Assembly: GCA_932521025.1 (NCBI GenBank)
Contig: OW051469.1
Span: forward strand, 3,174,398 to 3,238,397
Reading direction: 5' to 3'
DNA length: 64,000 bases
DNA from: Oscheius onirici
Lineage: Eukaryota; Nematoda; Chromadorea; Rhabditida; Rhabditidae
Shown here in pieces: positions 1-13,872 of this stretch (position 1 is the stretch's first letter; each line of letters begins with the position of its first letter). The position numbers and the translations under genes were made by a program. The notes below the pieces were generated by a model. It was not told where the DNA came from. It saw only the letters and a list, made by a program, of their open reading frames with translations, and did no database searches.

Positions 1-276
1 TGGATGAGCAAATTGGTCGAAAATCTCCAGAAATAAGCAGAAGATGTCGGAGAACGGCATGTAGAGAACAAGCGGCTATTTTCTGGGTATTTTGATCACT
101 TTTCACGTCCAGATGCTTGTTTTACGCGCTGAACTCAATAAAGATGCTTACAAACGCGAAAAATGAAGAAAAAATAGTGAAAAACGCGAAATCAGGCTAG
201 TTTGAACGAAGGCGCTTACTGCAGTATGTCTTTCTTTGAATCCTAACGTATGAGTATGCAGTGTTGCCTGTTTCAG

Positions 277-743
277 TGTAGTACCACCATCGTAGCTCCA
301 GATAGGTCAACAGGCAGTTTGACCACCTCTCTCTTTGATCGGCCCGAAAGACTACCAGCTAGTCAACAACCTCTTCGGACTATTGTGGACGGAGGTAGCG
401 ATCCTCGTCCTCTGTCTCCGTATGAACAGTTACCGGTAAGGAATTAACTGATCAGTAACTTTGGAGTGAGGGCTGAGTCTAATGCTTGGGGATTGGGAGA
501 GAGACAACGACAGCAAATCCGAATTTTCAGGTAGTCGAGTCCAAAACCACTCGTCCAAAGAAGCACCCCCGTGGTCCAATGCGCCATACTCTCGCAGTCG
601 ACGTCCAATGGCTCAAGCGTCTGGTGACCAGAAAAGAGGACCCAAATCACGAACAACAGTCCTCTGAATCACAGGAAAAGGTGCCGTTGAGAAAGAAACT
701 TCGCGACCTTCTTGGATCTTCGAAAAACGTATCAGACGTCTGA
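277..743 (+). CDS. C-terminal part of an unrecognised protein (5' partial)
   Basis: Two exons (277-435 and 531-743) join in phase across a canonical GTAAGG...TTTTCAG intron and end at TGA 741-743. The product is basic and hydrophilic, with Ser/Pro-rich N-terminal text and a Lys/Arg-rich end (residues such as KKHPRG, VPLRKKLRD). I do not recognise a domain. The first exon begins directly after an acceptor (CTGTTTCAG), so the 5' part of the gene must lie in the A/T-rich stretch 1-276 or before the window. Acceptable splice sites and consistent phase argue for a real gene; no homology supports it. Confidence 0.45.
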
Positions 744-3626
<2,883 letters not shown>

Positions 3627-3696
3627 GAGAATTCTTGCCGACAATATATATGGGACGACTGGTTGAATATACACATCGCATCCTCTTTGCAACTCG

Positions 3697-3735
3697 AATA
3701 AACATTCCTCGACATTTTAAGAGATACATTTTATT
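3697..3735. terminator. Converging poly(A) signals of pdl-1 and the BTB gene
   Basis: AATAAA on the plus strand (3697-3702, pdl-1) and AATAAA on the minus strand (plus-strand TTTATT at 3730-3735, BTB gene) point at each other 27 bp apart. Cleavage 10-20 bp downstream of each signal would make the two mRNAs overlap at their 3' ends by a few to about 20 bp. The stop codons are 117 bp apart. Confidence 0.75.
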
Positions 3736-3743
3736 CCCAAGTT

Positions 3744-4626
3744 TTACTGTGACTTCAAACGAAGTAGAACTGAACTGAAAGTCTTGATACCAATCGCAAT
3801 GTCCAGTTCATTGAGAAAGTCGGCGAGAATGTGGAAAGCGTCTCTGGTGAAGACTTTCTAATCTTAATTCAATAAAAAGTTCGAGACTTACAGAACCGTA
3901 GTCCTCGAAATTCGGAATATTCTTCTCCAGAGACAGGATGAGATAGCTGAGACAGGCGAGACAGCTCTCAGAATGGCAAGGGGACCTGAACAGGGATCGC
4001 TTCACCCCATCCCTGATGCGATCCAGACAGTCGTATTGATCACCGAAGGTGAAGAGACGCTCCGATCCAAGCCAGAAGTCTGTAAAATTGTACCGGAACT
4101 GGTAGAAAAGCATACTTTCTAGCCATTCTTTGATATCGCGCTCTCCAAAACACCAAGAATAGTCGAAGCTGTGGCATTTCGCTTCCATCAGACAGTGTTC
4201 TTCGCAGCTGTGGAGGCACTGGAAAATGAGTAGTAGCTGTCTCTCTTCCTCACCTTCACCGGAATCAGCAGAAATTCATCATCTTTAATGTGACCCTCAT
4301 AGAAGATCTCCAAGCATCTATTCAAGTCCTCTGACCTAACATTTTTCAGCTCCACCCTGGCTAAAGTTTTCTCCTCGAATTCGCCATAAAACATGGTCTT
4401 AAATACTGGAGAGACGTGAGCTAGAATCTGAATTGAGGTAGTTTTGAAGAGAGTTCATTCTTACCATCTTATGGGTTTTGAACTCATCCTCTCCGACAAC
4501 CAGAGTCAGATCGGAGATGTCGCCATGTCCGTAAGAGTACAATACTTTTTCTACTAGGAGATCTACTGGTTGGTCTTCAGAAACGGTTGAATGGTTTTCT
4601 GAGAGCTGGTCATCAGATTCGGACAT
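3744..4626 (-). CDS. BTB/POZ domain protein
   Basis: Four exons (4465-4626, 4254-4427, 3892-4218, 3744-3857) give 258 residues. A 30-residue acidic leader precedes the BTB domain, which begins at DISDLTLVVGEDEFKTHKM and continues through ILAHVSPVFKTMFYGEF and an LEIFYEGHI segment. A C-terminal region rich in Cys, Trp and Phe follows, without MATH or Kelch repeats. Such BTB proteins in nematodes are typically CUL3 ubiquitin-ligase adaptors; that role is inferred from the domain. The same architecture recurs in the tandem cluster at 39.4-42.9 kb, so this is an older, dispersed relative. It is convergent with pdl-1. Confidence 0.85.
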
Positions 4627-5045
4627 GTTCTGAAGTTTTGGTTCCCATCGGAGAGAGAGAAAGAGAGACAGAGAAACAGAAAGGAACCTTCAATTTTCTC
4701 GCGAGAAACTTTCACATTTTTATTCTGAGCAAAAGAGCTGCCAGAATGGACGCGACAGTTTTGGGATAGAAAGGGCAAGACCATAGAAGAAACTTAAAAC
4801 AGAATAAAATCGAGAGTCAGGAACTTGGCGGCAACATCGAGAAACAACTGGCAGGTGTTACCACCCAAGGTGTTCAAGGTTACTTTAACATACTTGGCCT
4901 CATTAGGGGATTCGGCCTCATTAGAGAACAAAGAGTTTTTGTGATAACTTTAAAGAACTTTCTTAATTATTTCCAACTTTTTAATTTTTGTTCGAAAATA
5001 CAAAAACTTGCAACTAATCCTTTTCAGTGTTGTACTCTCGTCCAG

Positions 5046-5471
5046 ATGGGTCAGCAAGTTTCCGCCTTCCTCGGAGTCTCGTTCCCTCGGCACAGGAGCT
5101 TCTCCCAGACGCGCAGCTCTCCACCCCAAGCATCCGAGGTCTCGACGGATCTGACGGAGCAGATTGACGACTATTATCAGCGCCGAGTCAAGAACTACCG
5201 GGAACAGAAGAAGAAGAAGAAGACGGAAGAAGAGAGCAAGATCTCCGGTCTGGACGGTCTCTACGGCGCGAAGAAAGAGGAGAGCAAGTTGTGGCTCGGA
5301 CCGTCGCCAGCCTCGCCCTCGGTTCAATCGGCCGTCTCTCAGTGGAAAGTGCCGACCGAGAAGGAGAACCTCGTCCCGTCGGATAAGAGCAACTACGACA
5401 CACTGGCTCTCGTCAGGACGGACGACTTGTTCGCCAAGAGTGGACAGCGAGAGACGAAGAAGAACATGTAG
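5046..5471 (+). CDS. Small unrecognised protein with an N-myristoylation-type start
   Basis: Single exon of 141 codons. It starts MGQQVSAF, matching the Met-Gly-x-x-x-Ser pattern of N-myristoyltransferase substrates, and continues as a charged helix (YYQRRVKNYREQ followed by a Lys run) and a Ser/Pro-rich tail. The G/C-rich coding composition contrasts with the A/T-rich segment just upstream, which ends in TTTTCAG at about 5028 and looks like an outron or intron. I do not recognise the family. Membrane attachment through Gly2 is an inference. Confidence 0.6.
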   Translation: MGQQVSAFLGVSFPRHRSFSQTRSSPPQASEVSTDLTEQIDDYYQRRVKNYREQKKKKKTEEESKISGLDGLYGAKKEESKLWLGPSPASPSVQSAVSQWKVPTEKENLVPSDKSNYDTLALVRTDDLFAKSGQRETKKNM

Positions 5472-6289
5472 GTTCCGGGGAAACTTGTGAAATGAATTGA
5501 TGAAAGCTAGTAGCTTTGTACTGGGAACTTGGAAGTTTTATACTCTGGACGATACTAATGGGTTCCCTGACTCTTCCTTCTACGGAAACTATTGTACTAG
5601 GTAGTTCTATCTCTGTCTCTTTGTCTAAATCTCATCTAGCTCTGTTCCTTGTGACTCTCAAAGAAGTAGATTCTTCACTATACTGATTGACTCAGTCTCT
5701 GAACAGATGGACGGATGGAAACCATCATCAGTCTATCACTCTCTGTAGGACTGGCTCTGGACCAAACAGTTCCGTCCCCAGTTTCAACTGGATCTCTAAA
5801 GCTTTCACTGGACCACCATTCTGACTTTGATCTACCGATTGAACCGGACTTTTATAGTCTCTCCGACTCTTTCTCTGTGACTAGACCGAATCCTTCCTTT
5901 TACTTCAACTTCTTTGTCCTCCAACTCCCCCTACTGCTTCCAGACTGCCATTCTTTCGTTTGAATACTACTGTTTCCTTTTCTGTTGACTCCTATCCTGT
6001 CTGCCAGACTTCTAGACTCGTCCAGATTCTGTCACTTGCCACTGGGACTTCCACTCCCCTCAATAATCCTACTCTCAACTCTTACGCTGTTCCCAGACTC
6101 TTAAAGTTTCTTGACTCTTAGCTTCTTGCCCTGTCTCCCGATTTTTACTCATTCCAGGACTATCAGAACCCAAAAGCGTCTGATTTATTACATGTTTACA
6201 AAATTGAAGACACGATTTTTGAGTAAGTACAGAATAGATAAGTGAACCGGCTACAGAAGGCGCTTCAATTGAACACGGAGATGCGAGAG
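5472..6289. other. Intergenic, pyrimidine-rich, no gene seen
   Basis: The segment is rich in CTCTGTCTC-type tracts and short degenerate ORFs. No splice-consistent coding exon was found. It separates the 3' end of the small myristoylated-type protein from the 3' end of cortactin. Confidence 0.5.
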
Positions 6290-9200
6290 TTAGGGACGAA
6301 GTTCCACATAGTTAGCAGGGAAGAGACCAGTCTGTCCATTACAACGACCTCTCCACCATCCGGCGTCAATCTGCTCAATGTGGGTGATGATGTCGTCGGG
6401 ATTGAAGCTGAGCTCATCCTCGTCGGCTGCCTGATAGTCATACAGGGCAATGGCGGTCATTCCACTGCCTCCAGGTGACGCTAGAGGAGCGGCAGGGGCT
6501 GGAGCCTTGATTTCCTGAAAAATAGCTGTTTTTGAGAAAAGAAATTCGAAAAAAACAATTGCAAAGACAAAAATTGTGCAGCGGGATTGAACCCTGATTG
6601 TTAGATTGACAGGCAAATGTGTTAGCCACTCGGCTACAGTGACAAAGCTGCTCGCCTCTTTTGTGATAAAACATAAGTAGAGTGCACAAACAAACATCGT
6701 AAAAGTTCTCCTCTGTTCCAGGGAATGGTGATGTCGGTAGTGGAGGCGGTGTTTGCTCCGATGGGACAACATCATACAGTCCGATAGCCGGCTGAACTCC
6801 TTTTCCGATTCCCAAGACTGATGGTGGTTCAACGGGTGAGGATAACTGAACAAAACTCATGCAGTGGTTTAGTACGTGCAGTGGAAAACTCTATGTCTAT
6901 AAGCCTCTCAGTTTCTCAGTTTCTCAATTTCTCTGTCTCTGTCTCTCCGTCTCTCTACCTACCTCTTCTGGAACAAAGTCGTATCTGTCCTGCATAGCCG
7001 ACGGGGCTTGTGGAACAAACGGGGGTGGTTCTTCTCCAGGAACCGTATCATACCGATCCTGAGGCGGTAGCGTAGTCGGTGGAGCAGCAGGGATATGTTG
7101 CAAAGACTGAGGCGGAGGGATCTTTGCCTGTGTATTGTGTTGTTTCTCTTCAGCTTCCCAATCATCCTCATTGTTGCCTGCTTCATCGTCACTAGACGCC
7201 TGTCTTCTGAAGACCGGACTCTTCATGAGATTCGGCGCTCCGGGGAAGACGGGAACTGGCGCAGGAGGTGGCGCAGCCGGCTCCTCTGGCTCTGGAGCAA
7301 AGTGAGCTGGTTCAGGTACTGATTCCGGTGTCTTGGCCTGTGCTCCGGGCATGATAGCCACGGCTCCAGCTCCAGCAGGACCACTTCTTCTCGTCTGCTG
7401 CTTGTAAGACTGTTCTCTGGCCTCGTCGGCTCTCTGTGCTTCTTCACTAACTGGTCCCGCTTCATCTTGTCTCTTCCACTGTTCGTCAATCTTTCTCTGT
7501 CTTTCAGCCTCATCCTGTCTCTGCTTCTCTTTCAGAGCCTCGTCCTCTCTTTTTCTTCGTTCTCGTTCGGCCGCGACCTTGTCTTCTCCCTAGAATCAGA
7601 ATTTTTAAAGGAAACTGGGAGAAAACTCACTCCTCCCATGGCAAGTTGCTCGAATCTGGCCTTCAGGTTCGAAGCACGGCCCTTCTCGGCAACTGGCGGC
7701 TTCTCTGGAGTTGTCTCTCTTCTAGACTTTTCAGCTGCTCCGACCGTTTGGTTGTCGCGAGAGTTTACACCTGAAAAACTATTGTAAGAGACAGAAAGAC
7801 AGAGAGACTAACCTTTACTGTGAAGTTGACTCTCATGCTTGGAAAGATTCTCATGGTAGGCAAATCCAACAGCAGACTTGTCCTGACGGTCAGCCTGGAC
7901 TCCGAACTGTCCTCCAAAGCCTTTCTTGTAGTCTAAAAAAGAAAGATTCAGTTTGGCTCAGAAAAGTTCAGAGTCGTCAAGACAAACTACAGTAATCTCT
8001 CCAATACTCACCCATCTGACTCTCGTGCTTCTGAGGCTCGCTGCGCTCATCCCATCCGGCAGCTGATTTATCCTGACGGTCCTTCTGGACTCCGAACTGA
8101 CCACCGAAACCTTTCTTGTAATCTATGGGACTCATTTTAAAGGACTGTCTCCTCTCTCACCTTGTTGACTTTCATGCTTCTGAAGCTCGTCCTTGTCCTC
8201 CCATCCTGCTGCACTCTTGTCTTGTCTGTCCTTCTGGACTCCGAACTGACCTCCAAAGCCGTGCTTGTAATCTGAGAGTCTCTGTTTAAAGGACTGTCTG
8301 ACTCTTTACCTTGCTGACTCTCGTGCTTTTGCAACTCGTCCCGATCCTCCCAACTGGCTGCACTCTTGTCTTTCCGGTCCGTCTGGACACCGAACTGACC
8401 ACCAAAGCCGTGTTTGTAGTCTTTTTGACTTTCGTGCTGCTGCAGTTCCGTCTTCTCGTCCCAGCCGACGGCAGACTTGTCCTGTCGGTCCTTCTGGACT
8501 CCAAACTTTCCTCCGTAGCCGGTCGCAGTGTCTGTAAACAACGCAATTATGGGATTAGTCGAGGAGACAGACCTCTCTGACTCTCGTGCTTGGCCAGATC
8601 GGTACGGTCATCCCAGCCGGCCGCACTCTTGTCCTGACGGTCCTTCTGAATTCCGAACTGACCACCGAAGCCGTGCTTGTAATCTGAGAGAGTCTTAAAT
8701 TTAAAGGACTGTCAGTTCTTACCTTGCTGACTCTCGTGTTTCTGAAGCTCTGTCTTCTCGTCCCATCCGGCAGCCGACTTGTCTTTTCGGTCCGTCTGGA
8801 CTCCGAATTGGCCACCGAAACCGTGTTTGTAGTCTGAAAGAGGAATTTTTGGATTCTGGACTGTCTGAAATTCGAGAAATAGGTTTTTTTGAATGAGGAT
8901 ACAGGACAAAAACAATTGGCAAAAGAAAACTTGAATAGTGGGGAATCGAACCGAAGACCGTTTGGAAGACAGACTGGTGCTGAAACCACTCGGCTATGAA
9001 AGCAAAGCAGCGCAGAACATTTCTAATCATGACATGGCTGTGAACAATTTGTTAACAACCATCTACAAATAAATAGCAATAGCATTTTTCAAGCCAAAAT
9101 TAGCATTTTCAGGTTTTCCGATGTTCTACGAAGTTGTGTAGACCTTGAACCCCCCTACATCTTTGCAGAACATCGAAACGCTGTAAAATGCATTCTTCAG

Positions 9201-9742
9201 GTCGAAAAAGCCGGATTCTTTAGGGAAAGCTTCACCGTGATTGTTCGTAATTTTTTCACTCAATTAGACTCATTTTAAAAGGAGGAAAAAAAGATAAACA
9301 AAGATAAAATCTCACCTTTCTGACTGTCATGCTTATGCAGCTCGTCCTTGTCCTCCCATCTGGCCGCCGACTTGTCCTGTCGATCCGTCTGGACACCGAA
9401 CTTTCCTCCATAGCCCTCGCTGGCTTTGGGTGCCGTGTCCATCTTTTTCTGCTAAAAAATATGAAAATTTGAACTAAAATCTATAAAAATAAACCAAAAT
9501 TGTGGCATCGGACTTAATGGCCTGGTCGCGGAGCTCCTGAACACTGAAACTGCCCTGGTGACCGGATCCCTCGACCGTTTTCGAGCCCCAGCGGCTGTCC
9601 TTTTCTGTCACGTCGTTCTGAATTCGAAATTTTTTGAAAAGCTTAAAAAAAAACTCACAATAAAGTCTGGATCAGTGTCCCAGTCATCGTCGTCCTTCTG
9701 AACCGGAGCCTTAGCCCCTATAGCTGACCTCCAGAGAGACAT
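6290..9742 (-). CDS. CTTN: Cortactin: Arp2/3- and F-actin-binding protein
   Basis: The order of parts is exactly that of cortactin. An N-terminal acidic region (start 9742) contains the Arp2/3-binding [11 protein letters not shown] motif, followed by [11 protein letters not shown]. At least eight cortactin repeats of about 37 residues follow (core [20 protein letters not shown]), then a charged coiled coil ([17 protein letters not shown]), a Pro-rich region with Tyr sites ([27 protein letters not shown]), and a C-terminal SH3 domain ([15 protein letters not shown]...GWWRG...LFPANYVEL). Vertebrate cortactin has about 6.5 repeats. The protein nucleates and stabilises branched actin at the cell cortex. 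Most repeats sit in separate exons. Two introns carry tRNA-like sequences (8938-9005 and 6578-6646). Exact boundaries of some middle exons are approximate. Confidence 0.93.
6578..6646 (-). repeat. Degenerate tRNA-like sequence in a cortactin intron
   Basis: On the minus strand an A-box-like TAGCCGAGTGGCTAA and a B-box-like GGGTTCAATCC are spaced as in a tRNA, but the acceptor and anticodon stems do not pair well. It is read here as a tRNA-derived pseudogene, not a functional tRNA. Confidence 0.5.
8938..9005 (-). repeat. Degenerate tRNA-like sequence in a cortactin intron
   Basis: On the minus strand TAGCCGAGTGGTTTCAG (A-box-like) and CGGTTCGATTCCCC (B-box-like) are in tRNA spacing. The T-stem and acceptor stem contain several mismatches, so this is a tRNA-derived remnant. 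It lies on the same strand as the host gene. Confidence 0.5.
9118..9178. repeat. Hairpin repeat, GTTCTGCAAAGTTGTAG family
   Basis: Imperfect inverted repeat: GATGTTCTACGAAGTTGTG on the left and CTTTGCAGAACATCG on the right, separated by a short loop. It lies in a cortactin intron. Other copies are at 10699, 20239, 30990, 35820, 49549, 53951 and 55517. Confidence 0.7.
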
Positions 9743-11026
9743 TTCTAGAAACTTCTTGTTATGGAAAATGAATGAAGAAAGCGGGAGATTTAAAACGGGT
9801 GAAAGCAGCTAATGACTCATATTGATTTCTAGAAATGAGTTCAGAAAAACAACTGACATTTAATTGGAAAAAAGGTTGTGAAATCGGAGAGAGTCAGCAA
9901 GTGATTTTTTTGAACTGTTTTGGCGGAAATATGAGACAGATTGAACCAGCTTTTACTCCTTAAGCTACTTAAGTTTCATCTTAAACAATATTAGAATAGT
10001 TTAACAGTTTTCGATACAATTTTCCAGGCTCATGAATTCGTTATTGGAGCGTGCAAAAACGACAAGTCTGAGCTGCAATCAGCAATCCCCTAAATTAAAT
10101 GTTGTCAGACGAAAAAGACTCACAAAGAAAACTATACAGGCACGGAAGAATATTTTTTGTTCAAAAAAGCCAGTTCAAATCTGACCTATTTTCTACCACT
10201 GAATCATTTAAAAAAACTTCGTTTAAACGACCAATTTGTGTCATATTTAGTTCAAAATCTGTTTGTAGTATGACTTCAAAACACAGTGAAACTTAACTCT
10301 ATAATCTTTCTCTTAATGGGCTTCGTTTCAAAAACATTTAATTTTGTACATGAAAAATCGCGAATAAGGATATGGTAACAGAACAAGTTTCTCCCCAAAT
10401 TGGTTTAAAGGTCGGAGACTCTAAGAGATAAAAAGACTGGAAGAGGCCCTCCAGCGTCGTGTGGACACAATAGAGTGACTCAGCTCTCTCCGGGTCCAGC
10501 CTCTAACCCTCTGATGATTTAAAGGACTGTCTCCTGTGGGGCGCGATAACCTGTTTATTCTATTTACAAAAATAGCATATAAAATAACGTTTCTGGGACC
10601 TGTAAGCTCGTGGGAACAGTGATATTAGCACAGGGGAAGGTTTTTTGGAGGGAAGCTTAAATTTGTCATTGGGCGAAAAAGATCATTTTAGAGATTTTTA
10701 TGTTCTGAAAAGTTCTAGGCCGGAGCGAAAACTACAACTTTTCAGAACACGAAAAAGTCGAATAATGAGTTTTTGGACCGAAAAAAGTGGTGAATACAAA
10801 AAGAGGTGAAATTTTATTGTTTTCGTTTCGAGTCCCGTTTGCTCCAAAAATTGGATACTCAGAGTTAAAATTTGAAATTGTCAAGAGTTAACATTTGAAA
10901 TTGTTTGCTTATGGTGACTGAGTATATAATTTTTAAGCGCTAAATTGGAACAAATGGATCCCGAAAACGAAAATCTAAAAGACTACGGTCCAGCTTTTTG
11001 AACAAACCATAGAGATTTTGGGCATT
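9743..11026. other. Intergenic, no gene seen
   Basis: A/T-rich sequence between the cortactin start and the 3' end of the secreted-protein gene. An ORF at 10099-10296 lacks splice or domain support. A hairpin repeat of the GTTCTGCAAAGTTGTAG family lies at 10699-10754. The cortactin promoter is presumably in the first few hundred bases. Confidence 0.5.
10699..10754. repeat. Hairpin repeat, GTTCTGCAAAGTTGTAG family
   Basis: TGTTCTGAAAAGTTCTAG and ACTACAACTTTTCAGAACA form the two arms. This copy is intergenic. Confidence 0.65.
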
Positions 11027-13872
11027 TTAGAAGAGGAACCAGTTGAAGCAGAGCACCAGAATTGGGGAGAAAATAGGAGGGAAAAAGCCAGTACTAGTGA
11101 TCATTTTGGCCTGAGTACGTCGGTCCGGGACAACGTCACGAGTCGTCTTCGATTCAGCGGTTTTCTCGTCGTTCGAGTCTTCCGAATCATCGTCCTCTCC
11201 GGCCCCGTATGTCTCGTGTTGGAAGCCTGGAAGAGGAAAATGTTTGAAAATCGGAATTTAGCTGGAAAGGAGAAAAACGTCGTCAGACGAGGCTGAAAGA
11301 AAAAATTTGCTGCCCTCTCTAACGAAACGGCGATTCAAAATTTTCTCCAACCTCTGCTTTCACATGGTCGGAACTTAAAAGTTACCTCAAACTTGGATTC
11401 TTTCGAATGTTTCTGCAGGGAATCTACGGAAGGCCATTCATACGGCGTGACGAGAGATTACGGGTGCGAGTTTTGTCGCTTTGGTCTAATGGCTAACGCG
11501 CTGGTCTAGTAATCTGTGGGTCTCTGGTTCGAATCCAATGAAGGGAAATATTTTTTCTTTTCATTGATTTTTCTCTATGTGGGTAGAAGCTCCGATACTG
11601 TTCACAAACTCATGAGAAACACATCTCGACCACCAATCCCCACAAAAATCCACACAATCAGGATAGGACAGCTGACAGAAGCTGTTACCTCCTCCCCCAG
11701 CACCTTCCGGTTCCTGTTCTTGAAGAATGTCCTGATGCTGGTCGACGAAGCCGCCATTCTGATCAGGGACGGCTTTTGGAGCTGACGGAAAGTCCGGAGG
11801 GAGATCCGTTACGGCATCGCCTTTGGAGAGGATGGGACGACGGTGGACCTGAAGGAAGCTAAGCGTTAGGAACGACGGATATAGCGGACAAGGGGTTAAA
11901 GCGGCAGTGTAGCTGCGAAATTTGGCAGGGGCGAATCCGACGCACTTCGCGCGGCATTTCAAAATATTTCACTGAAGGAATCATCAAAATGCGATTTTTG
12001 CCTATTTTTTTTGATTTTCTTCCGAGATTTCACTTCAAAACGACCATTACATCGATTATCAAACGACAGAACACGAAAAGAGCACAGAAACATCAAATGA
12101 AAACATAAAAACTCGTGTTTTGCACACAAATGCGTAGTTTCAAGTCATTTTCTTCCATTATCTTTCAGTTTTGTTCTAATCCAGCTATTTTTGACGTCCT
12201 CTTTGCGATGAACACTACGAAGAAGCAAAATAATTCAGAAAAACATAAACAAATCAGTTTACCAAAATTCTTGCGTTTCGCGTCAGTTTTTTCAAACCGC
12301 TGCGCACCAACTTCGGCACACACTCACAACAGCTACACTGTCGCTTTATAGGACTGACACTTACCTCAGAAATGTCACCGACGAGAGGCTCTCCGAGGAC
12401 GAGATTGGGCTCTGATGGTCTGGATTCGGCTGAAAGATGAGGGTGAGACAGAGAGATAAAGATACTCACGAGCTGATATCCTCTTCTTGAGTCGGTTTCT
12501 AGTCTCCACAAACTGTTTGGCCGTGACAAAAACAGCTTCCATCTTGTCAATAGCCGGTTCGAACTTCTGTGAGTACATCGGACCCATCTCATGCGACATG
12601 ATTTCCCTGGCTTGACCGATCCTTTTCACGTGACTATTGTCGGGATAGACCACGTGACAGGTGGTTGTACTGTCCGCTCCCGAATAATTGACCACTCCTC
12701 CCAAGAGAGACTCACAGTAGAACGTCTGGATGTCCTTCTCCGTCGACGTTTCCTCGATCCTCTTGTTCACAAGCTTGTCAAACTCGTGACTGGCGGAGCT
12801 AAAGCCCTGCCAACGTAGCTGATAGAACTGGAGTATCTTTTTCACTGGACCTTCGCCCCATTGCTCCCAGAGGTCTTGGTCAACTGCTGGACTGATCTTC
12901 TTCTCACAGATGTCGGTATAGCCGCGACCGGAAAGGTCAACTAGGTAGACTTGTCCAGCTTGATTGTCGTAGATGGCCATGGCATCAACAGAGTACGGGA
13001 GCTTTTCTTTGGGCTTGGAGAGCATGTGTCCCCATTCGAAGAGCTGGAGGGGCTCGGCACGGAGCTCTTCAATGGATCTGGAAATCTGTCCTTCTGTCGC
13101 TCTGTCTCATAACTCACGAATTCGTCCTGGCATCTCCAATCTCCAGCCTGTACCCCATGACCTCATCCTCCAACGGGTACAGACCACATGAATGGGCAGG
13201 GAATTTCTCCATGCACCAATTGTACAACTGAGCCAAAGAGCAGCTAGTTTCTCCACTGATCCTGAGAGGTTTGCCCTTGTGAAGAGTCTCCCAAACAGCC
13301 GGACCAACTGCCAGAAATGAGCAGTTCTTCCCGTCCAGCCATCTCATCACATCGCCAATAGTTGTCGAGGGAGTGAGTCCTCGGATCGGCAGAGACTCGA
13401 CCCACGACCACTGGTACTGTAATCCGAGAGAACTGTAGATTTTGGCAGGAACATCAGTTCTTTTCCAGGGCAAGGCCAGATCTCGGTATCTGGCAAAGAC
13501 ATAGACAGCCTCCGGACTGGACATCTGAAAATTACTATTCCGACCCTATGATTCCAGCTGAATGGCTCTAATGAATGGAACAACGGTAGTGACCTAATCC
13601 GCCCCGCTAGATTGACCTCTGGATCAGATTTCTAAACAGAACTCATTTGGAAGGGTGAGTTACGACCTGTCATCATAAAAGTTTGGGAACAGCTGGAGTC
13701 TCTTGGGAGCTTGGAAGAATACCCGCTCTGTTCCTGTTACTATACTGTCTGTCTCTCCAGTATACCTTACCTGACTAGCATCCAGACAAGGATCATCTTC
13801 CAGCATTGACCTCTCTCGTCTCTCCAGTGCTATCACTGCCACTATCAAGAATAGAAAGTACTTCTTCTTCAT
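11027..13872 (-). CDS. Secreted, probably GPI-anchored protein of unknown family
   Basis: Six exons (13771-13872, 13118-13524, 12470-13077, 12365-12429, 11689-11848, 11027-11226) give 513 residues. Exon 1 encodes a short Lys start and hydrophobic core (MKKKYFLFLIVAVIAL), a signal peptide. The central 350 residues contain conserved-looking Trp, Cys and aromatic motifs (LQYQWSWVESL, LYNWCMEKFPAHSCG, MGYRLEIGD, LWEQWGEGPVKKI) that I do not recognise. An acidic low-complexity tail (GAGEDDDSEDSNDE) leads to a C-terminal hydrophobic stretch after ITSTG, ending FNWFLF-stop, which suggests a GPI signal or a C-terminal membrane anchor. A tRNA-like SINE copy lies antisense in the last intron. Confidence 0.75.
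11395..11545 (+). repeat. tRNA-like SINE-type element, Thr-like anticodon loop
   Basis: The tRNA-like part (about 11475-11543) has an A-box-like TTTGGTCTAATGGCTAACG, an AGT anticodon in CTAGTAATC, and a B box CTGGTTCGAATCC, but poor stems. The preceding 80 bp (from GAATCTACGGAAGGCCATTC) are also found upstream of the copies at 50104-50230 and, less well, at 27515-27653. A T-rich run follows. Confidence 0.6.

Noticed and set aside
11475-11543. Functional tRNA-Thr (AGT)
   Set aside because: The A and B boxes are good but acceptor and anticodon stems do not pair; judged a tRNA-derived element.
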